Below, one piece after another: positions 41,722 through 52,100 of a stretch of 64,000 bases of DNA. Position numbers and translations under genes: made by a program. The DNA is taken from NCBI RefSeq assembly GCF_002797895.1, contig NZ_PGES01000001.1, positions 4,712,001-4,776,000 of the forward strand, read 5' to 3'. The notes under the pieces were generated by a model. That model was not told where the DNA came from and did not search any database. It saw only the letters and a program-made list of their open reading frames with translations. The stretch comes from Janthinobacterium sp. 67 (lineage in GTDB: Bacteria > Pseudomonadota > Gammaproteobacteria > Burkholderiales > Burkholderiaceae_D). How positions within the stretch are numbered: the stretch's first letter is position 1; the number at the start of each line of letters is the position of its first letter.

Positions 41722-42447
41722 ATGTTAGCAACGGACTCCGCACTGGTGCTCTTTAGCGGTGGACAAGATTCCACCACCTGCCTGGCCTGGGCCCTCAAGC
41801 ACTATAGCCGCGTCGAAACCATCGGCTTTGACTATGGCCAGCGCCACGCGATCGAACTGACCGTGCGTCCCGGCGTACTGGAACAGATGCGCCAGCAGTC
41901 GCCCGAGTGGGACAGCCGCCTGGGCCAGGACCACATGATCGACCTGTCGCTCATTTCCGCCATTTCCGATACGGCCATGACGCAGAACGTCGAGATCGTC
42001 ATGCAGGAAAACGGCTTGCCGAACACCTTCGTGCCTGGACGTAATTTGCTGTTCATGACGGTGGCCGCCACCGTGGCCTACCGCCGCGGTTTGACGGTGC
42101 TGGTGGGCGGCATGTGCGAGACGGATTTCTCAGGCTACCCGGATTGCCGCGACGACACGATGAAGGCGCTGCAAGTGGCGCTGAACCTGGGCATGGACAC
42201 GCGCTTGAAACTGGAAACGCCGCTGATGTGGCTGGACAAGGCGCAAAGCTGGGACCTGGCGGAAGACCTGGGCGGCCAGCCGCTGGTCGACCTGATCCGC
42301 AGCGGCACGCATACCTGCTACCTGGGCGAGCGGGGCCAGCTGCACGACTGGGGCTATGGCTGCGGCACTTGCCCCGCCTGCGCCCTGCGCGCGAATGGCT
42401 ACCAGCAATACGCTGCGAGAAAAGCGGCAAAGCTGGCTGTCAAGTAA
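41722..42447 (+). CDS. queC: 7-cyano-7-deazaguanine synthase
   Basis: The 241-residue protein has the PP-loop [14 protein letters not shown] at the start, the conserved [12 protein letters not shown] and [30 protein letters not shown], and a C-terminal zinc site [10 protein letters not shown]...[11 protein letters not shown] with four cysteines. QueC turns 7-carboxy-7-deazaguanine into preQ0 in queuosine synthesis. ATG 41722 gives the usual family length; ATG 41674 would add 16 residues without support. Other que genes are not in the window. In the 136 bp shared with tamA, TTACC-N6-GGTAA (41618-41633) is a weak inverted repeat. Confidence 0.95.
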   Translation: MLATDSALVLFSGGQDSTTCLAWALKHYSRVETIGFDYGQRHAIELTVRPGVLEQMRQQSPEWDSRLGQDHMIDLSLISAISDTAMTQNVEIVMQENGLPNTFVPGRNLLFMTVAATVAYRRGLTVLVGGMCETDFSGYPDCRDDTMKALQVALNLGMDTRLKLETPLMWLDKAQSWDLAEDLGGQPLVDLIRSGTHTCYLGERGQLHDWGYGCGTCPACALRANGYQQYAARKAAKLAVK

Positions 42448-42492
42448 GCAGGTTGCGCCGTTTCTTCAAGCGGCGCGGCGGGGAGGCCAGCC

Positions 42493-43443
42493 ATGCTGTG
42501 GTTTTTGCCACAGGAGCGTCTTGCCATGAAATCCCTCTTTGCCGCGCTCTACGGCCCCGTGTTCTGGGCCGGCTTCATCGGCGCCGCCGCTTGCCTGATC
42601 GCGGCGTGCGACCATTCTCTGTGGGTCTTGCCGCCCTTGCTGCTGCTGGCCCTGCTCACTTCCTTTCTTGCCGAACGTTATCTGCCGTACGACGGCGCGT
42701 GGAACGACGGTCACGGCGACGGCTGGCGCGACAGCCTGCATGCGCTCGTCAATGAAGCCCTGTACCTGCTGGGACTGGCTGCTTTTCCCCTGCTGGCCGG
42801 ACACCTGGCGCTGGGCGCATTCTGGCCAGCCCAATTACCGTTCTGGGCGCAGCTGCTGCTGGCCATCCTCATCGCCGATTGCGGCATCACCCTCGTGCAT
42901 TACCTGAGCCACCGCTATTACTTTCTGTGGAAACTGCATGCCGTGCACCACAGCGTGCGGCGCATGTACGGTTTCAACGGCTGGATGAAACATCCGCTGC
43001 ATCTGCTGCTGGAAGCGACGGGCGGCATGCTGCCCTTGCTGCTGCTCGGCGTACCGGAGAAGGTCATGGCCGTGCTGGCGTTTGCCGTGGCGATCCAGCT
43101 GTTGCTGCAGCACGCGAATGTCGACATGCGCATGGGGCCGCTGCGCCACGTGTTTGCCTGGGCGCCCTTGCACCGCTTTCATCACATGAAGTACGGCACG
43201 GCCGGCGACGTGAATTTCGGCCTGTTCTTTACGTGCTGGGACCGCTTGCTGGGCACGGCGTTTGAGGCGCCCGGCTACCGCATGCGGGGCGAAGACCTGG
43301 GCATCGGCAGCCGTCCCGATTATCCCGTCGCTTATGGACCGCAGCTGCTGGAACCGTTCCGCGCGGAAGAGGGCGTGCGCGCGCCCGAGCTGCCGGCCGG
43401 CTTGCGGCAGGCGCTCAACCGTGCCATCAATCGAGCAGCTTGA
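42493..43443 (+). CDS. Sterol desaturase/fatty acid hydroxylase family membrane protein
   Basis: The 316-residue protein has about five membrane segments and the three histidine clusters of the di-iron desaturase/hydroxylase superfamily: HYLSHRYYFLWKLHAVHHS, HPLH, and APLHRFHHMKYG. It probably hydroxylates or desaturates a lipid; the substrate is unknown. GGGGAGG six bases before ATG 42493 supports that start, although ATG 42526 has AGGAG upstream as well. The 3' end overlaps the convergent AraC regulator by 17 bp. Confidence 0.88.
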   Translation: MLWFLPQERLAMKSLFAALYGPVFWAGFIGAAACLIAACDHSLWVLPPLLLLALLTSFLAERYLPYDGAWNDGHGDGWRDSLHALVNEALYLLGLAAFPLLAGHLALGAFWPAQLPFWAQLLLAILIADCGITLVHYLSHRYYFLWKLHAVHHSVRRMYGFNGWMKHPLHLLLEATGGMLPLLLLGVPEKVMAVLAFAVAIQLLLQHANVDMRMGPLRHVFAWAPLHRFHHMKYGTAGDVNFGLFFTCWDRLLGTAFEAPGYRMRGEDLGIGSRPDYPVAYGPQLLEPFRAEEGVRAPELPAGLRQALNRAINRAA

Positions 43444-44146
43444 CGTCGAGCTGGCGCAAGCTGCGGTCGGCGCGCACGCCGAACAGGCTGCGCATGGTGC
43501 GCGAAAAATGCGCGGCATCGGCAAAGCCGGCGCCGTGAGCCGCCTGCGTCAGGGTACTGCCGAGCAAGATGAAACGGATGGCCAGGCGCAAGCGGCGCCA
43601 CAGCACCAGGCGTCGCACGGGCAAGCCCAGCTGGGCACTGAACAGGCGTTCCAGCTGGCTCAGCGACAAATGCGCGGCCTCGGCCACGGCCGCCGCGCTG
43701 ACCTTGCCCGACAGCAGCGCATCGACCTTGTCCAGCGCCCGCCGCAAGCGGGCATCGGGCAGGTGTACGCGCGGCTGCGCCTGCAGCGCGGCGGCCAGGC
43801 TATCGAGGCTGGGTACGCCTGCGCTGGCGGCCGCCGCCAGCAGGGCCGCGCCGCCCAGGCGCTGCGGCTCCGCATAGATGGTCAGCATGGGCGCCGGCGC
43901 GGCCACGATGGCGTGCGGACGCAGGCTGTCGACCAGCAGATGCCGCACCGTGTGGACGATGCCGTCGAGTTTGGCCGTGAAGGGCGCGCCCGTGCTCAGC
44001 ATCAGCTGGTGCGCATAATGGGCGTGACTGTCCGTGGCGCCCGCTGCGCCATGCAAGATGGCAAAGTCCGGCGCCAGCCATAGTGTTCCCTGCCAGCTAT
44101 CGTGCTGCAAACGCGGCTCCCTGATGATGGATTGCGGGGCGATCAT
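43427..44146 (-). CDS. AraC-family transcriptional regulator
   Basis: The 239-residue protein has an N-terminal cupin-like part (LWLAPDFAILHGAAGATDSHAHYAHQLMLS) and a C-terminal AraC double helix-turn-helix (about 140-235; VAEAAHLSLSQLERLFSAQLGLPVRRLVLWRRLRLAIRF, LTQAAHGAGFADAAHFSRTMRSLFGV). Inducer is unknown. It converges with the desaturase gene and has a 224-bp upstream gap toward the diguanylate cyclase. There is no adjacent target on its strand. Confidence 0.9.
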   Translation of the reverse strand: MIAPQSIIREPRLQHDSWQGTLWLAPDFAILHGAAGATDSHAHYAHQLMLSTGAPFTAKLDGIVHTVRHLLVDSLRPHAIVAAPAPMLTIYAEPQRLGGAALLAAAASAGVPSLDSLAAALQAQPRVHLPDARLRRALDKVDALLSGKVSAAAVAEAAHLSLSQLERLFSAQLGLPVRRLVLWRRLRLAIRFILLGSTLTQAAHGAGFADAAHFSRTMRSLFGVRADRSLRQLDVKLLD

Positions 44147-44370
44147 ACCAGCGTCGGACGATGGTTTTCATGGCATCGAATTTTCCTGGAGTACACGTCG
44201 TTGCACTCACGAAATATATGCTTTTTTTAATGCAATATTCAGCATTGCAAGGGCGCCTGCTGTAACGTACTATCATTCACATCGACTACCGATGGTAATC
44301 GTACAGCCCGCTGCCAGCCATATTGCTGGGCGTGTAGCGGTTGGATGTCAGTTCTGTCTGTCAGCCTGTC

Positions 44371-47300
44371 ATGCCTACAAGCGCGTCTTCGTCGTGGTTT
44401 GCCCGGCCAGTGTCGCACTGGGTGGGACCGCGCGTGCTGGCCGCGCTGGTGCTGGCGCTGTGCCTGGGATTGACGTATGGCGCCTGGCGCAATGCCCACG
44501 ACGCCAGCGAACAGCAGGTGCGGGCCGATTTCGATTTCCGCGTGCGCGAACTGGTGGGCAACATCGCCGGCCGCATGCAGACCTACATCCAAGTGCTGCA
44601 CGGGGTGCAGGGACTGTATGCCAGTTCGCAGGAAGTCACGCGCCGCGAATTCCACGCCTATCTGGCGGTGCAGCAGGTGGACCGCCACTTTCCCGGCATC
44701 CACGGCATCGGCTACCTGCCGCTGGTACCCGGCGCGGCCCTGGCGCGGCACGAGGCCAGCGTGCGCGCGGACGGTTATCCCGGCTATGCCGTGCGTCCGG
44801 CCGGCCAGCGCGCCTGGCACGCGCCCATTACCTATCTGGAGCCTTTAAGCGAGAGCAACCTGCTGGCCTTCGGCTATGACATCTGGTCCGAACCCGTGCG
44901 TCGCGCCGCGCTCGAGCAGGCGCGCGACACGGGGCAAGCCGCCATGACGGGCAAGATCCACCTCGTGCAAGATGGCGGCAGCGCCCAGGCGCATGGCTTC
45001 CTCGTCTTGCTGCCCGTGTATGACAACGGCTTGCTGCATGGTACCGTGGCGCAGCGGCGCGCCGCCCTGCGCGCCTGGGTGTTTGCGCCGTTCCGCATGG
45101 GCGACCTGATGGCGGGCGTGGGCGGCGAGAGCGCGTACCAGCTGGACCTGGAAATCTATGATGGCGCGCAAATGGCCGAGGCGGCCCTGATGTACGACAG
45201 CTTGCCTGGCGGCATGTCGTCCGCCGCGTCGGACAGCCTGGTGTCGCTGCAAGTGATCACCATCGCCGGCCGCCCCTGGACCTTGCGCGTGCGCGCCATG
45301 CCGGGCTTCGATGGCGAACTGCTGGCGCGGCCGCGCCTGGTGGCCTGGACGGGCTTGCTGGCCAGCATCGTGCTGGCGCTGGCGGCCTGGCTGCTGGCGG
45401 CGGGCCGTGCCCGCGCCCAGGCGGCGCTGGCGCGCTCGAGCGAGCTGACCGGCCAGCTCGAGCAGGGGCAAGCGAGCGTGCTGGCGATGGCCGAGGCGGC
45501 GCAGCGCAGCCAGGCCATGCTGCGCAGCATCCTCGATTCGACCATCGACGGTATTCTGGTCGACAACGTCGATGGCCGCATCTTCACGTCGAACCGGCGC
45601 TTCCGCGACCTGTGGCAAGTGCCTGACGCGCTCGACTGGCAAGCCGATGGCGCGGCGCTCGTGCGCCATGTGGAAAGCCAGCTGGAGCAGGCGGCGCCTT
45701 TCCTCGGGGCACGCGCCCACGCGCCGCACGGCCACCGCGAGCGGCGCGACGTGCTGCACCTGCGCGATGGGCGGGTGGTCGAGCAATACGTGCGCAGCAT
45801 GCAGCTGGGTAATGAACAGGCGCGCTTGTGGACCTTCCGCGATATCAGCGAGCGCAGCCAGATGGAGCGGCGCGAACACACGCGGCGGCAAGTGCTGGAA
45901 ATGCTGGCCACGGGCGCGCCGCTGGAACGGGTGCTGGAAAGCGTGGTGCTGAGCGTGCAGGCCGACCATCCCGCCATGCTGTGCAGCATCTTGCTGCTCG
46001 ATGAAAGCCGCCACCGCCTGGTGCTGGGCGCGGCGCCCAGCCTGCCCGCGTTTTTCAACCTGTCCAGCCATGGCCATGACCTCGACACCTTGCAGGGCGT
46101 GCACGGCATCGCCGCGCAAGCCGTGCGCGACGGCCAGCGCGTGATCGTGGGCGACCTGCATGCCGGTGCGCAGGAAACGATGGAGCTGGCATACCGGGCC
46201 CAGCTGCAATCGTGCTGGGCCGAGCCCGTGCGTGGTGGCTCGGGCAAGCTGCTGGGCGTGCTGATGGCGTATCACCGCCAGCCGACCTTGCCGGGCGCGG
46301 CGCATCTGGCGCGGCTGAGCGAGGCGGCCCACCTGGCCGGCATGGCCATCGAACAGGCGCAGGTGGCGCTGGCCCTGCGCGCCGGCGAAGCGCGTTTCCG
46401 CAGCCTGTACGACCATGCGCCTGTGGCCCTGTGGGAACAGGACTGGTCGGCCGTGCGCGCCGCGCTCGATGCCCTTGAGCAAGCGGGCGTGCGCGACTTG
46501 GGCGCCCACTTCCAAGCCAATCCGGACGCGCTGCAGAAGCTGGCCGGGCTGGTGCGCATCATCGATGCGAATGGCGCCGCGCTGGCGCAGGTGCGCGCCA
46601 ACGAGGATGACCAGCGCCGCGGCGCCTTGAGCCTGGCGCAGAATTTCGACGACAGCGCCTTGCCCCGTTTCGGCGATGCGCTGCTGGCGCTGGCGGGCGG
46701 CGCCCACCTGTTCGAGTGCGAAAGCAGCTTCGTGCGTCTCGATGGCGCGGCGCGGCAAAATGAATTGAGCCTGCTGGTGATGCCCGGCCATGCGGACAGC
46801 CTCGATTTCGTCATGGTGTCTTCGCTCGATATTACCGAGCGCAAGCGCATGAACGCGGAACTGCTGCAACTGGCCACCACGGATTTCCTGACCGGCTTGC
46901 CGAACCGGCGCCACTTCATGGCGTCGCTGGAAAACGAGCATGCCCGCTTGCAGCGCGAACTGGCCAGCTCCGCCAGCGTGCTGATGCTCGACATCGATCA
47001 CTTCAAGCGCGTCAACGACGAGTATGGCCACGCCGTGGGCGATGCCGTGCTGCGCCACCTGGGCGCGCTGATGTGCCAGGCGCTGCGCAAGGTCGACGTG
47101 CCGGGGCGCGTGGGCGGCGAGGAATTCGCCATCTTGCTGCCGGGGACGGATCTGAGCGCCGCCGCCGTGTTTGCCGAGCGCTTGCGCCGGCGCGTGGCGG
47201 AAAGCTCGCTGACCACCGATGGCGGCACGGTGATCACCATCACGGTAAGCATCGGCATGGCCGCCATGGCGGGCACCGATGCCGATTGCGACGCCGTGCT

Positions 47301-47409
47301 GGCGCGCGCCGACGAGGCGCTGTACCGGGCCAAGCGGGGCGGGCGCAACCGCATCGAACAGAATGATGGCGGCGGCGACGGCGTGCTCAGCAAGTTCATG
47401 GCCCAGTGA
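44371..47409 (+). CDS. Membrane CHASE-PAS-GAF-GGDEF diguanylate cyclase
   Basis: The 1012-residue protein has transmembrane helix 1 (about 20-38), a periplasmic CHASE domain (about 65-230; FDFRVRELVGNIAGRMQTYIQVL, FPGIHGIGYLPLV), helix 2 (about 322-345), a PAS domain (about 380-500), a GAF domain (about 510-660), a second PAS-like part, and a GGDEF domain (about 835-1000) with DFLTGLPNRRHF and an intact active site RVGGEEFAILLPG near residue 914. It should make c-di-GMP in response to an outside ligand. No EAL domain is present. ATG 44371 is chosen; the preceding TTG-initiated extension is unlikely. Confidence 0.92.
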   Translation: MPTSASSSWFARPVSHWVGPRVLAALVLALCLGLTYGAWRNAHDASEQQVRADFDFRVRELVGNIAGRMQTYIQVLHGVQGLYASSQEVTRREFHAYLAVQQVDRHFPGIHGIGYLPLVPGAALARHEASVRADGYPGYAVRPAGQRAWHAPITYLEPLSESNLLAFGYDIWSEPVRRAALEQARDTGQAAMTGKIHLVQDGGSAQAHGFLVLLPVYDNGLLHGTVAQRRAALRAWVFAPFRMGDLMAGVGGESAYQLDLEIYDGAQMAEAALMYDSLPGGMSSAASDSLVSLQVITIAGRPWTLRVRAMPGFDGELLARPRLVAWTGLLASIVLALAAWLLAAGRARAQAALARSSELTGQLEQGQASVLAMAEAAQRSQAMLRSILDSTIDGILVDNVDGRIFTSNRRFRDLWQVPDALDWQADGAALVRHVESQLEQAAPFLGARAHAPHGHRERRDVLHLRDGRVVEQYVRSMQLGNEQARLWTFRDISERSQMERREHTRRQVLEMLATGAPLERVLESVVLSVQADHPAMLCSILLLDESRHRLVLGAAPSLPAFFNLSSHGHDLDTLQGVHGIAAQAVRDGQRVIVGDLHAGAQETMELAYRAQLQSCWAEPVRGGSGKLLGVLMAYHRQPTLPGAAHLARLSEAAHLAGMAIEQAQVALALRAGEARFRSLYDHAPVALWEQDWSAVRAALDALEQAGVRDLGAHFQANPDALQKLAGLVRIIDANGAALAQVRANEDDQRRGALSLAQNFDDSALPRFGDALLALAGGAHLFECESSFVRLDGAARQNELSLLVMPGHADSLDFVMVSSLDITERKRMNAELLQLATTDFLTGLPNRRHFMASLENEHARLQRELASSASVLMLDIDHFKRVNDEYGHAVGDAVLRHLGALMCQALRKVDVPGRVGGEEFAILLPGTDLSAAAVFAERLRRRVAESSLTTDGGTVITITVSIGMAAMAGTDADCDAVLARADEALYRAKRGGRNRIEQNDGGGDGVLSKFMAQ

Positions 47410-47784
47410 TTACAGGCTGTGCTGACGCGCTTGCGTCTGCTTGCGGTTGCGGCTGACGATCAGCCAGATGATGGCCACGGGTATCAGCAGCGGCAGCAGC
47501 ACGGGCGTGCTCAGCGCGAGCGCCAGCACGACGCACAGGGCCACCACCGCAATCAGCACGACACCCACGCCGGCCAGCACCACGCCCGCCACGACGGCGG
47601 CGCACACGACGGCAATGGCCGCGACCAGCAAGCCGCCGCCGGCAAACACGAGACCGAACAGCCACTCGAGCGGACCGTCGACATCGTCGCCGTTGAACTG
47701 CATGTGCATGTCGCTGCCGGCTATCTTGTCGAGGAACAGGCAGGCCAGCATGACGATGAGGACGAAGGTGAGCAGTTTTTTCAT
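47410..47784 (-). CDS. Small membrane protein (124 aa)
   Basis: The protein has an N-terminal signal-like helix (MKKLLTFVLIVMLACLF), a short polar part with DMHMQFNGDDVDGPLEWLFG, then two or three long hydrophobic segments (VFAGGGLLVAAIAVVCAAVV, VLAGVGVVLIAVVALCVVLA, LLPLLIPVAIIWLIVS) and a basic tail. No family is recognised. It converges with the diguanylate cyclase gene; the stop codons abut exactly. Confidence 0.7.
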   Translation of the reverse strand: MKKLLTFVLIVMLACLFLDKIAGSDMHMQFNGDDVDGPLEWLFGLVFAGGGLLVAAIAVVCAAVVAGVVLAGVGVVLIAVVALCVVLALALSTPVLLPLLIPVAIIWLIVSRNRKQTQARQHSL

Positions 47785-47989
47785 GGTAAGCCTCGCAGTG
47801 TGGGGATCGGGTGTTGCATGGTCACACTGTAGGGGCGCGCCCGGCTTGCCGCCAGCGGCGTGCGACAGGCCGTCATTTTTGCGGTATGGAAGGCGCCGGG
47901 GGCCACGCTGATGGATAACAAGATTTCTTTTCTTGTAATGTGCGCAAGCCGTCCTATACTGAATACCTCACTCTCGCAAGGAGGGCAAC

Positions 47990-48226
47990 ATGCTTTTGTT
48001 TGCAGATACCGGGGATCAATCGCTATCCTCTCTCGACCATCAAATCACGCGCCAGCGTAGCGCCACGCAGTCCTGCGCCGAGCCCGTCGGTGCGCCATCG
48101 GCGATACCGCCGATCATCATCAACCCCTTCAATTACCATGCGCCGCTGCCGGCCATCGACCCGCGCTGGGTACCGCCCGGTCCGCCGCTGACCTGGCCCA
48201 ACCGGCCTGCCATGTCCATGTGCTGA
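47990..48226 (+). CDS. Small hypothetical protein (78 aa)
   Basis: ATG 47990 is preceded by AAGGAGGG with good spacing, one of the strongest ribosome-binding sites in the window. The product is hydrophilic and Pro-rich in its second half (IPPIIINPFNYHAPLPAIDP, WVPPGPPLTWPNRP). It has no signal peptide and no known family. Confidence 0.6.
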   Translation: MLLFADTGDQSLSSLDHQITRQRSATQSCAEPVGAPSAIPPIIINPFNYHAPLPAIDPRWVPPGPPLTWPNRPAMSMC

Positions 48227-48348
48227 CGGCTGCCTTGGCGGCAGGCCGGCTGGTACCGTATGACGTGCCGTTTCGCTGTCGGCGATGCGGCACGGGCGGG
48301 CGTTTTCGACTATCATGCTAGCCCCGACCTTCCATCACGAGCACCGCC

Positions 48349-48858
48349 ATGAGTACCGATTTCCCCGACTTTTCCGACGAAGCAGCCGAGCAGGACAATG
48401 ACGCCCCGATCCAGGAGCCGCGCCTGTGGGTAGGCAATGGCTGGACGGCGAGGGTGATCAAGAACGAGGAAGATGAAGGCTGGGCCGTGGCCATGATCAA
48501 GGATGGCGAACCGGAGCCGGCGCTGGTGGGTCCGTGGACCATGGGCCGCGACAAGAAAAACCCGAAGCCGCTCGACGTCAACGCCTTCAACACGCTGGTC
48601 AAGACGGCCTCGGAAGTGCTGCGCCGCCATGAGCAGCAGCTGCATGCGCAATTGCACAAGAACCTGTTCGTTGCCACCGACGAGGGGCAGATCAAGGTGA
48701 TGTTCGACATCGTCCCCGACGAAGACCACCCGTACGCGGAACTGAGCGCCTACGACGCCGACGGCGAACAGATCGCCAAGGTGCGCACCTCGGCCGCGTT
48801 CAAGTTCAATGCGACGTCCGCCGCGAACTGGATCGAGGGCGGCTACCGCCGCCCGTAA
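48349..48858 (+). CDS. Hypothetical acidic protein (169 aa)
   Basis: The soluble acidic protein (MSTDFPDFSDEAAEQDNDAP; WVGNGWTARVIKNEEDEGWA; MGRDKKNPKPLDVNAFNTLV) has regular coding composition and no recognised domain. Homologues are likely in related bacteria, but this cannot be shown from sequence here. A -10-like TATCAT lies near 48311. The stop TAA falls in CGTAATCCGG, which is the edge of the downstream palindromic repeat cluster. Confidence 0.7.
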   Translation: MSTDFPDFSDEAAEQDNDAPIQEPRLWVGNGWTARVIKNEEDEGWAVAMIKDGEPEPALVGPWTMGRDKKNPKPLDVNAFNTLVKTASEVLRRHEQQLHAQLHKNLFVATDEGQIKVMFDIVPDEDHPYAELSAYDADGEQIAKVRTSAAFKFNATSAANWIEGGYRRP

Positions 48859-49170
48859 TCCGGCGCCACCAGAGCCAACAATGTGTCGGATTACGCGCTT
48901 GCGCGCTAATCCGACCTACCTCTTGCGGCATACGCCAGCCGGTACAGCAGCGGCAGGGCGTAATCCGACGCCTCCGGTACCAACAATGTGTCGGATTAAG
49001 AGTGCCCTGTGGCCACGCTCATCCGACCTGCCTCTTGCGGCATACGCCAGCCGGTACAGCAGCGGCAGGGCGTAGGTCGGATTAGGCCTGAAAGGCCGTA
49101 ATCCGACGCCACCAGCGCCAACAATGTGTCGGATTAAGAGTGCCCTTCGGCCACGCTCATCCGACCTGCC
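48856..49170. repeat. Tandem REP-like cluster with copies of an RND pump 3' end
   Basis: Three units start with CAACAATGTGTCGGATTA at 48877, 48981 and 49119. Each carries a GTCGGATTA...ATCCGACCT hairpin. The first two are followed by an identical stretch, CTCTTGCGGCATACGCCAGC and on to GGCAGGGCGTA (48920-48962 and 49033-49074), that closely resembles the true 3' coding end of czcA at about 49175-49215. An extra GTAGGTCGGATTAGG...GTAATCCGACG hairpin lies at 49072-49107. The third unit runs into czcA and provides its last codons and stop. Confidence 0.8.
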
Positions 49171-52100
49171 TCCTCTTCTTTCCTGCGATACGCGAGCCGG
49201 TATAACAGCGGCAGCACCAGCAAGGTCAACGCCGTCGACGACAGGATGCCGCCGATCACCACGGTGGCCAGCGGACGCTGCACTTCGGCGCCCGTGCCCG
49301 TGGCGATCGCCATCGGCACGAAACCGAGCGAGGCCACCAGCGCCGTCATCAGGACGGGCCGCAAGCGCGTGATCGCGCCTTCGCGTATCGCATCGTGCAA
49401 GGGCATGCCCTGTTCGCGCAGTTGGCGGATGTAGGCGATCATCACGAGGCCGTTCAGCACGGCCACGCCGGACAGGGCGATGAAGCCGACCGCCGCCGAG
49501 ATCGACATGGGGATGTCGCGCAGCCACAGGGCGACGATGCCGCCCGTCAAGGCGAACGGGATGCCGCTGAACACCAATACGCCATCCTTCACGTTGCCGA
49601 ACATGGCGAACAGCAAGACGAAGACGAGGGCCAAGGCTACGGGCACTACCAGTTCCAGGCGTTTCGTGGCCGATTGCAGCTGCTCGAACTGGCCGCCCCA
49701 GCTGGTCCAGTAGCCGGCGGGAATGGCCACTTGCGCTTGCAGCTGTTGCGTTGCTTCCGCAACAAACGAGCCGATATCGCGCCCGCGCACGTTGGCGCTG
49801 ATGACGATGCGGCGCTTGCCGTCTTCGCGGCTGATCTGGTTCGGTCCCGGCGCCACTTGCAGGCTGGCCACTTCACCGAGCGGGATGAAGCGCGCGCGGC
49901 CTTCCGCCGCCGCACCCAGGGGCAGGGCGATGGGCAGGCGTTTCAGTTGCTCGAGGTCGCTGCGCAGGCTGTCGGGCAGGCGCACGACGATGTCGAAGCG
50001 GCGGTCGCCCTGGAACAGGGTGCCGGCCTCTTGCCCGCCGATGGCCGTGGCGATCGCCGACTGCACGTCGGCGATGTTGAGGCCGTAGCGGGCCGTCTGC
50101 TCGCGGTCGATCTGCACCGTCAGCATCGGTAAACCCGTCGTCTGCTCGACCTTCACTTCCGTCGCACCGGGAATCTTGCCCAGCACGCCGGCGATCTTCG
50201 CCGCCGTACTGTCGAGGACAAGCATGTCATCGCCGAACAGTTTCACGGCCACGTCGCTGCGCACGCCGGAAATCAGTTCATTGAAGCGCAGCTGGATCGG
50301 CTGGGAAAACTCGTAGTTGTTGCCCGGTAAACTGGTGGCCGTCGCTTCGATTTCCGCCAGCAAGCGCTCGCGCGATTTTCCCGGTTCCGGCCATGCATTG
50401 CGGGGCTTGAGCATGATGTAGCCATCGGAAATATTCGGCGGCATGGGGTCGGACGCGATCTCGGCCGTCCCCGTGCGGGCGAACACGCGCGCGATTTCCT
50501 GGTGGTTTGCCATGAGCTTGCTTTCCAGCTGCTGCTGCATGGCCAGCGACTGGCTCAAGCTGGTGCCGGGAATGCGCAGGGCCTGGATGGCGATGTCGCC
50601 CTCGTTCAGGCTGGGCACGAATTCGCTGCCCATGCGCGTTGCCAGCAAGCCCGACAGCACGACAGCCACGGCCGCACCCGTCAACACGACGGGCGTGTTG
50701 CGCATGACCTTGTCCAGCAGCGGCGCATACCAGCGCTTGGCGGCGCGCATGATGGTATTTTCCTTTTCCGCCACCTTGTCGCCGATGAACAGCGCCACGG
50801 CGGCCGGGATGAAGGTGATCGACAGCAGCATGGCGCCCAGCAAGGCAATGACGACCGTCAAGGCCATCGGCGTAAACATCCGTCCTTCCACGCCCGTCAG
50901 CGCAAAGATGGGCAGGTACACGACCATGATGATCAACTGGCCGTACAACAGGGGGCGGCGTGCTTCTTGCGATGCGGCAAACACTTCGTGTAAGCGTTCC
51001 TGCAAGGTGAGCGGCCGTCCCAGTTTCTGCTGCGCATGGGCCAGGCGGCGTACGCAGTTTTCCACGATCACGACGGCGCCATCGATGATGATGCCGAAGT
51101 CCAGCGCCCCCAGACTCATCAGGTTGGCGCTGACATGGTATTGCACCATGCCCGTAAACGTGAACAGCATGGCCAGCGGAATCACCATGGCCGTGATGAC
51201 GGCCGCGCGGATATTGCCGAGGAAGAGGAACAGGATGGCGATCACCAACACCGCGCCTTCGAGCAGGTTTTTCTTTACCGTATTGATGGCCTTGTCGACG
51301 AGTACCGTGCGGTCATACACGGTGACGGCGTGCACGCCTTTGGGCAGGCTGCGGTTGATCTCCACCATCTTTTTATCGACGGCCTGCGAGACGGCGCGGC
51401 TGTTCTGCCCGATCAGCATGAAGACCGTGCCGAGCACCACTTCGCGGCCGTTTTCCGTGGCCGCGCCCGTGCGCAGCTCGCGCCCCAGCACGACGTCGGC
51501 CACGTCGCGGATGCGGATCGCCACGCCCTGCACGTTGGCGACGACGATGTTGCCGATGTCGCTTTTCGACGCCACCTGGCCCGGCGCGCGTATCAGCAAT
51601 TGCTCGCCCTGCTTTTCGATGTAGCCGGCGCCCACGTTGCTGTTGTTGCGCTCGAGCGCCGTCACCACGTCTTGCAGGCTGATGCCGTAGGCGGCCAGTT
51701 TTTCCGGATACGGCGCCACCTGGTATTGCTTGGCGTAGCCGCCGATGGCATTGATTTCCGTCACGCCCGTGACGTTGCGCAACTGCGGCTTGATGATCCA
51801 GTCCTGGATTTCGCGCAAGTCCGTCGGCGTGTACGGCGTGCCGTCCGGCTTTTTCGCCCCAGGTTCCGTTTCCACCGTCCACAGGTAGATTTCGCCGAGG
51901 CCCGTGGAAACCGGGCCCATCTTCGGCGTGACGCCGGCAGGCAGGCTTTCCTTGGCTTCCTGCAAGCGCTCGTTGATCATCTGGCGCGCGAAATAAATGT
52001 CCGTGCCATCCTTGAAGATCACGGTCACTTGCGACAGGCCATAGCGCGACAGCGAGCGCGTCTGTTCCAGATTCGGCAAGCCGGCCATTGCCGTCTCGAT

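Noticed and set aside
48856..49170. CRISPR array
   Set aside because: The repeats are few, unevenly spaced (104 and 138 bp) and palindromic throughout, with spacers that are themselves repeated; no cas gene is present.
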